Positions 58,226-64,000 of a stretch of 64,000 nt of DNA are shown here, in pieces (within the stretch, counting starts at the first letter, position 1; the number at the start of each line of letters is the position of its first letter). The position numbers were made by a program, and so were the translations under genes. Under the pieces are notes generated by a model. That model was not told where the DNA came from. It made no database searches and was given only the letters and a program-made list of their open reading frames with translations. Source of the DNA: Suillus spraguei (Eukaryota > Basidiomycota > Agaricomycetes > Boletales > Suillaceae); contig JABCPU010000002.1 of the NCBI GenBank assembly GCA_016800925.1, positions 186,001 to 250,000 of the forward strand. The letters run 5' to 3'.

Positions 58226-58538
58226 AATTGTAATGATCTCTGTTGTCTTACTGTCTCGTAGTTTGGGGTCATGTACTATTAATCGTTTCCGTTTACAATC
58301 ATTCACGACTCGTAGTTCCTTCGTAGTTCATTTTTCATCTTGTTTTGGCTGCACATGAATTGCACATGAATGTTATCTTGAATACCATGACGTTCTCACG
58401 TTAAAGATCGAGACCCAGACCATGGCGGCCTCAGGTCCACTTATGACATCCGAACAGTGTCACAACGGCTCCACGAGGGCACCGCTAACTGAGGCTTAAG
58501 ATCATCGTCTACGTACCAGTCGTACTGATACTTTTATC
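58226..58538. other. intergenic
   Basis: Between the PROPPIN and ATE1 genes, same strand. Contains a direct repeat GAATTGCACAT-like (about 58357-58371) and no gene. Confidence 0.35.
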
Positions 58539-60379
<1,841 letters not shown>

Positions 60380-60569
60380 TTTGACACCTGCATTTTTCTA
60401 TCGAGATATTGTTAGTTTAAGTAGACTTTTACCGTTGCGCGGACGCTATCGGGATGTACAAGCCGATGGACTTCGTGTTTTGTTTGCACGTGATCATGCT
60501 TTGTGATAGCAACTATCTTGCAAGTTGCAACTATTTGCTGAAAGCTCTCCAGTTGGTCCTTGAAGCGAT

Positions 60570-61455
60570 ATGTCGCTATTTCTGAAGTTTTTAAAGTTAA
60601 GCAGGCCATTGGCCTCAAAATGGGTGCACAGTGCTACGAATCAGGAAGGGAGTTTCAGGAGGGCATGGGCCAAGCCATTGCGATGGATCTACTGGCTTCC
60701 TCTTGGCGTGGGCTTCACACAGTACTTTTATACTCTGAAAACGATCAGAGGAAGGAGCATGCAGGTCTGTCGTGAACTCAGATAATCCAAAGATGTTTCT
60801 GACCAGTCTTGCGTGCCAGCTAGCCAACTTTAAATCCGGATACCTCAAGTTGGGATGATATTGTTGTTTTTGACAGATATTCCATCAACTTTGGAGAGCC
60901 TGTTCGAAAAGGTGACGTTGTGGCACTTCGGTACGACTAATTCCATGAGTACAGGAAAGCTGCTGATATTTCCTCTGTTCAGGGATCCTATAAATGGTAG
61001 AAAAATGCTTGTGAAGCGAATCGTAGCTGTGGCAGGGGATGTTGTTAAGACCTTGCCTCCATATCCTGATGCCGAAGTTTTTATCCCCGAAGGTCATGTC
61101 TGGGTGGAGGGTGAGACGCGTTGTTCTCACTTGAGCAACTCTTGACGTTGCATTAGGTGACGAACCTTTCCGGACTCTGGATAGCAATAAATTTGGCCCG
61201 GTGAGTCGCTATGTTCCTAAATTCATCTGCGCTAATGCTTTGCCTCAGGTCCCTCTTGCTCTTTTAGACTCCAAGTTGAAGTATATTGTCTGGCCATTGG
61301 ATCGTATAGGGCCTCTACGTCCACCTGTCTTCCCAGTCTCCAAGAAAGGTGTTTCCCGAGATTTTCGATGGTATAGCGACATGGCAGCCCTCGAACGAGA
61401 GCAACGCAGGCAGTCGAGGGTAACTACACGCTCAACGACGACGTCTCACCCGTAA
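60570..61455 (+). CDS. IMP2: mitochondrial inner membrane protease subunit 2
   Basis: Signal-peptidase-like serine protease of the inner membrane that removes sorting signals from intermembrane-space proteins. ATG 60570: MSLFLKFLKLSRPLASKWVH, a basic N-terminus, then IYWLPLGVGFTQYFYTLKTI. Catalytic Ser is in RGRSMQPTLNP, split by an intron after SMQ. SSWDDIVVFDRYSINFGEPV and RKGDVVALRDPINGRKML follow; catalytic Lys is in VKRIVAVAGDVV. Box E is GDEPFRTLDSNKFGPVPLAL (DSN as usual for Imp2). The C-terminus is longer than in yeast: KYIVWPLDRIGPLRPPVFPV and a basic tail ending RVTTRSTTTSHP. Five exons. Confidence 0.94.
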
Positions 61456-62045
61456 CTTAGCTGGCCTTTGCAAGGCATAATTACCAACATTGAAGTCACG
61501 GGCCTGTGACGGGCCTCATATTCTCTACAATATATGAGTGCTCATCACAGCATGCATCCTGGAGTGTTGACTTTCCGGTCTGTTATTGATTCTATCGACT
61601 TCTGTAGGGGAATGTCAATGTTCTTTCGTCTATAAGACCTTTACTGGCCAGACGCCCTCGTGTACGGTGAGCGCAAAGATGTAATCAGAAGAATTCTTTG
61701 ATTGGAATTTGGCAATGCCAGTTGTGGCATTGGCACTCACTACAAAGTTCAGAAAGGTGTTGGACTGAGATCAAGTCTAGGTCTATCTGTATAGCAGTCC
61801 GATATATGGCGTCATACTCGGGGGACTTGCCAACCAAACGGTGTATTGCCAAGGCGCAAGCTGTTCAATAGCATAAAAACCTTGCAACACTATACATAGT
61901 GTGCACGTGAGGCACGCGACTGAGATGATCAGATCTTATATGTGTCAACGCGCACTGCACACTGATATCCAGCAAACAAAGCTTCATTGACATCGTTGTA
62001 TGCTTGGTACAATTGGTACTATTTGAATATGACGCTCCAAATGCC
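61456..62045. other. intergenic, start of repeat-rich end
   Basis: No gene supported. An imperfect hairpin lies at 61711-61734 (GGCAATGCCA / TGGCATTGGC, one mismatch, 4-base loop). The rest carries only short unrecognised frames. Confidence 0.35.
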
Positions 62046-62067
62046 ACTTTAATAAAGTGCGCGATAC
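62046..62067 (+). repeat. left 22-bp inverted repeat
   Basis: Begins ACTTTAATAAAGTGCGCG and pairs perfectly with 63424-63445. Confidence 0.85.
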
Positions 62068-63066
62068 ACAACACCGAGTGCACGATACACCAGCTACTAG
62101 CTACTTTATAATATATAACATGGTCCTCCAGCAGTACTAGTCTAGGTTGATCTCTCTGATGTTGAGTGTTCGACAGCCTCCGAGTCCCTGTAAGGTTGAA
62201 GAATTCGTCCGTTCAACAAAAATCCGATATCCATTCCGTTCCACCACAGCTGCTTCCAGTCATCCTCACATCTCTTTTGCTTCGTGCAAGTTCCTGCATG
62301 CACAATAAATGGGACTTCCCATGCAATGGGCCGATGGTGCATATGGAGACGTTCCTCGAATTACTAAACATTGTGTTTCACACTACAGACCTAAGAGCGT
62401 GTCATTCCTCGTCAGAGATATTATTGATGCGAGCTTAAATGAGTTGCTCAAAAGTATGCGGTAAGAGTTTTTCGACATTGTACGTCAGTGCGAGCGAGAG
62501 AAGTTGTGTTGGTTCGAGTGAGTTACCGCTGGAGATGGCGAACAGCATAGACATGTGCATCTTTGCAAAGATAAATGTCGCTAAGTTTCAGTAGTTGAAT
62601 CATGGCAATGTTGTTGAGTATTGAACTTCAGGCCTTCAGGCCTCCATCTGCATGATATCAGACTCGGAGTCCACGTTGGAAATCAACCCGTCAAAGGAGT
62701 TACCATATTAGGTAATTCTACGGACGCTTTCCCTCCACTGGTTCTTCGCTTTCACCCGTCTCCATATTTTAGTTCATCTTTCACTATAATGTTTCTCGCT
62801 CAAGTTTTTTTATATATAGAAAGTTCTAATGCAGATATTGACGAGCTCCCCAACGTTATTCGATAACTGTTTCTGGTGCTACAGACCCCGCAAAATACAC
62901 CTCGACTGGCTCTTTTTCCAAGGCTGGGTCGCACTTCGGCACTGTCGATTTACTTTCGACGCATGTTTCATTCTCCCAGCGTTCAACATCGTCGTGTTGC
63001 CATGCCGCTTGACTTTGTGGAGCCCCAACTATCTTGTGTGGCCACGACCCTGATAGCCCTGTCTGC

Positions 63067-63290
63067 CCCCCTCGTATTGATCCCTGGTCTGAAGATTGTT
63101 TTATTGGTGACGTAAATATTACTGTCTAATCTCTCGTGCCCTCTTCTACTCAGCATCTTTCCTTGTACCATTCACATCTTCTCTAGTATCATACTATGGA
63201 GCTCTTATTGCCTATACCTTGCTACCCGACTCTGGCCCCCTTGTATTGATCCCTGGTCATATCAATATTACTGTTTGATATATCGTGCCC
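63067..63290 (+). repeat. imperfect direct repeats, GTATTGATCCCTGGTC type
   Basis: A unit with CCCCCTCGTATTGATCCCTG, then AATATTACTGT, then TCGTGCCCTCTTC occurs at about 63067-63147 and again, shortened by an internal deletion of about 20 bp, at about 63228-63288. The neighbouring words ACCTTGCTACCCGAC (63208) and ACCTTGCTACCTGAC (63302) repeat with the same spacing. Decayed tandem duplication; in one frame the first copy reads RIDPWSEDCFIGDVNIT. Confidence 0.7.
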
Positions 63291-63423
63291 TCTTCAAGTT
63301 CTACCTTGCTACCTGACCAAACTCGTCCTTTCTATGATGTACTCCCTTAATAACAACAAACCTATTACTACTACTGGCCAGGCCTTAAAAACATCTGAGG
63401 CTTGGTTGCCAATGCTGGGATGC

Positions 63424-63445
63424 GTATCGCGCACTTTATTAAAGT
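63424..63445 (-). repeat. right 22-bp inverted repeat
   Basis: Exact reverse complement of 62046-62067, ending CTTTATTAAAGT. Confidence 0.85.
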
Positions 63446-63694
63446 CACTTGGCGTTTGGATAGAATCGCGGCCTTGGATGATGCAAAGAATATGAATATG
63501 TTCATTGGTTCACTGACTCATCGCATCCGATGTATATATACATAGACCCAGTCAGTGACAACAACTCTGGCACCCAGCGGTAAGCCGGGCCGCTCTGTAC
63601 ATCTGACCTTGGAGCAACGTGTTCAAACCCTTGACAAGACCGAAGAAATCACTCCTGGATTAGCCGTTTTCTAGCCTCCTTTCGTCGTGTATTC

Positions 63695-64000
63695 ATGTCA
63701 GAGCCTCCTCCTGGACTCCCAGCTTTAATGTTTCACTGTCCAAATGGGCCTGATATCAATAGTATGTCAGTCCTGAGTTGGTGTTCCTTGATGGCAGATT
63801 CTTGGGACGAAACCCAGGGTAATCTGTACGCAAAGCGTGTACTGGCACGCATGGAATACTACAAATGTACTGGCCATCCCGAACACGAGTTCCTCTTATT
63901 TTTTTTCAGACATTGGATTGATGGCTGCTTCGCTCAGGCTGTAGTGTCTGCAGACCGTGCCGTGAAAGGACAAGGCCGTTCCCTCAAACAATCATCTGAA
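63695..64000 (+). CDS. open gene cut by the right window edge, family unknown
   Basis: ATG 63695 opens MSEPPPGLPALMFHCPNGPD and stays open for all 102 codons to the end of the window. Text includes MSVLSWCSLMADSWDETQGN, YAKRVLARMEYYKCTGHPEH, EFLLFFFRHW and SADRAVKGQGRSLKQSSE. I do not recognise it. It resembles small lineage-specific agaricomycete proteins lying next to transposons. The last 46 nt recur, inverted and with stops in this frame, beside the hAT relic at 43252-43297, so this may be a repeat family rather than a host gene. Introns may exist; only the start is reasonably supported. Confidence 0.4.
   Translation, partial: MSEPPPGLPALMFHCPNGPDINSMSVLSWCSLMADSWDETQGNLYAKRVLARMEYYKCTGHPEHEFLLFFFRHWIDGCFAQAVVSADRAVKGQGRSLKQSSE
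63947..63992 (+). repeat. 46-nt dispersed repeat, copy 2
   Basis: Partner of 43252-43297 (opposite strand), 45 of 46 bases identical. Lies in the 3' part of the open frame at the window edge. Confidence 0.85.

Larger units (their letters stand above)
62046..63445. mobile_element. putative non-autonomous element bounded by 22-bp inverted repeats
   Basis: The 22 bases at 62046-62067 are the exact reverse complement of 63424-63445. The ends begin ACTTTAATAAAGTGCGCG, itself partly palindromic. Inside the left end the motif GTGCGCGATACAC is followed 21 bp later by GTGCACGATACAC (subterminal repeat). The 1.4 kb interior has only unrecognised frames (e.g. 62621-62866, 62876-63115) and decayed direct repeats. 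No clear target-site duplication is seen, so a transposon is the best, not the only, explanation. Confidence 0.5.

Noticed and set aside
62046..63445. Inverted repeats as ends of the hAT element relic
   Set aside because: The hAT relic is 18 kb away, its ends do not share this 22-mer and no 8-bp duplication is seen.

Overview
The window looks like nuclear DNA of a filamentous basidiomycete, most likely a mushroom-forming agaricomycete (inference). Genes are dense and lie on both strands. Nearly every one is broken by several introns of about 50-60 nt with GT-AG ends. Conserved single-copy eukaryotic genes are interspersed with families typical of agaricomycetes: F-box/LRR proteins with an N-terminal coiled coil, WD40-TPR-HET proteins, expansin-like secreted proteins and Zn2Cys6 regulators whose zinc cluster is split by an intron. 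I saw no rRNA, tRNA, CRISPR or prokaryotic operon. Most gene models below were assembled by hand by joining exons in frame and comparing with remembered family consensus. Outer boundaries are usually firm; some internal splice sites are not.

Layout. 0-3 kb: two Zn2Cys6 regulator genes or fragments. 3.5-7.4 kb: proteasome alpha-2, a 1-Cys peroxiredoxin and the RNA polymerase II CTD phosphatase Ssu72, all on minus. 7.9-12.3 kb: accessory zone with a frameshifted F-box/LRR gene and a decayed WD40-TPR-HET gene. 12.8-17.1 kb: three membrane-traffic or lipid genes (Ufe1/syntaxin-18, Tvp38, Loa1-like acyltransferase). 17.3-20.5 kb: a full-length Zn2Cys6 factor. 20.8-32.2 kb: expansin-like protein, Utp12, aspartyl aminopeptidase, Imp4, a 1.5 kb stretch without a gene call, and N-acetylglucosamine-6-phosphate deacetylase. 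32.8-36.2 kb: two divergently transcribed ribonucleotide reductase small-subunit genes. 36.5-42.9 kb: Alg8, Drg1/Rbg1 and a Kch1-like potassium transporter. 43.2-45.7 kb: hAT transposase relic and repeat-rich spacer. 45.7-51.0 kb: two MFS transporters. 51.1-61.5 kb: Vti1, Emc3, frequenin, an unrecognised Cys-rich protein, a PROPPIN, Ate1 and mitochondrial Imp2. 61.5-64 kb: repeat-rich end with a 1.4 kb segment bounded by perfect 22-bp inverted repeats and an open gene cut by the window end.

How the genes relate. Two genes are SSU-processome components (UTP12, IMP4). Several serve the secretory and endomembrane system (UFE1, TVP38, LOA1-like, VTI1, EMC3, FRQ1, PROPPIN, ALG8). Neighbours are mostly convergent or divergent with spacers of 50-300 bp, so shared promoters and overlapping 3' ends are likely, but no metabolic gene cluster is evident. 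The best candidates for new biology are the divergent RNR small-subunit pair with MCB-like boxes, the Cys-rich orphan protein, the very short 5' exons of DRG1 (24, 18 and 7 nt) and IMP4 (start codon alone), and the repeat sequences shared between the hAT relic and the right edge.
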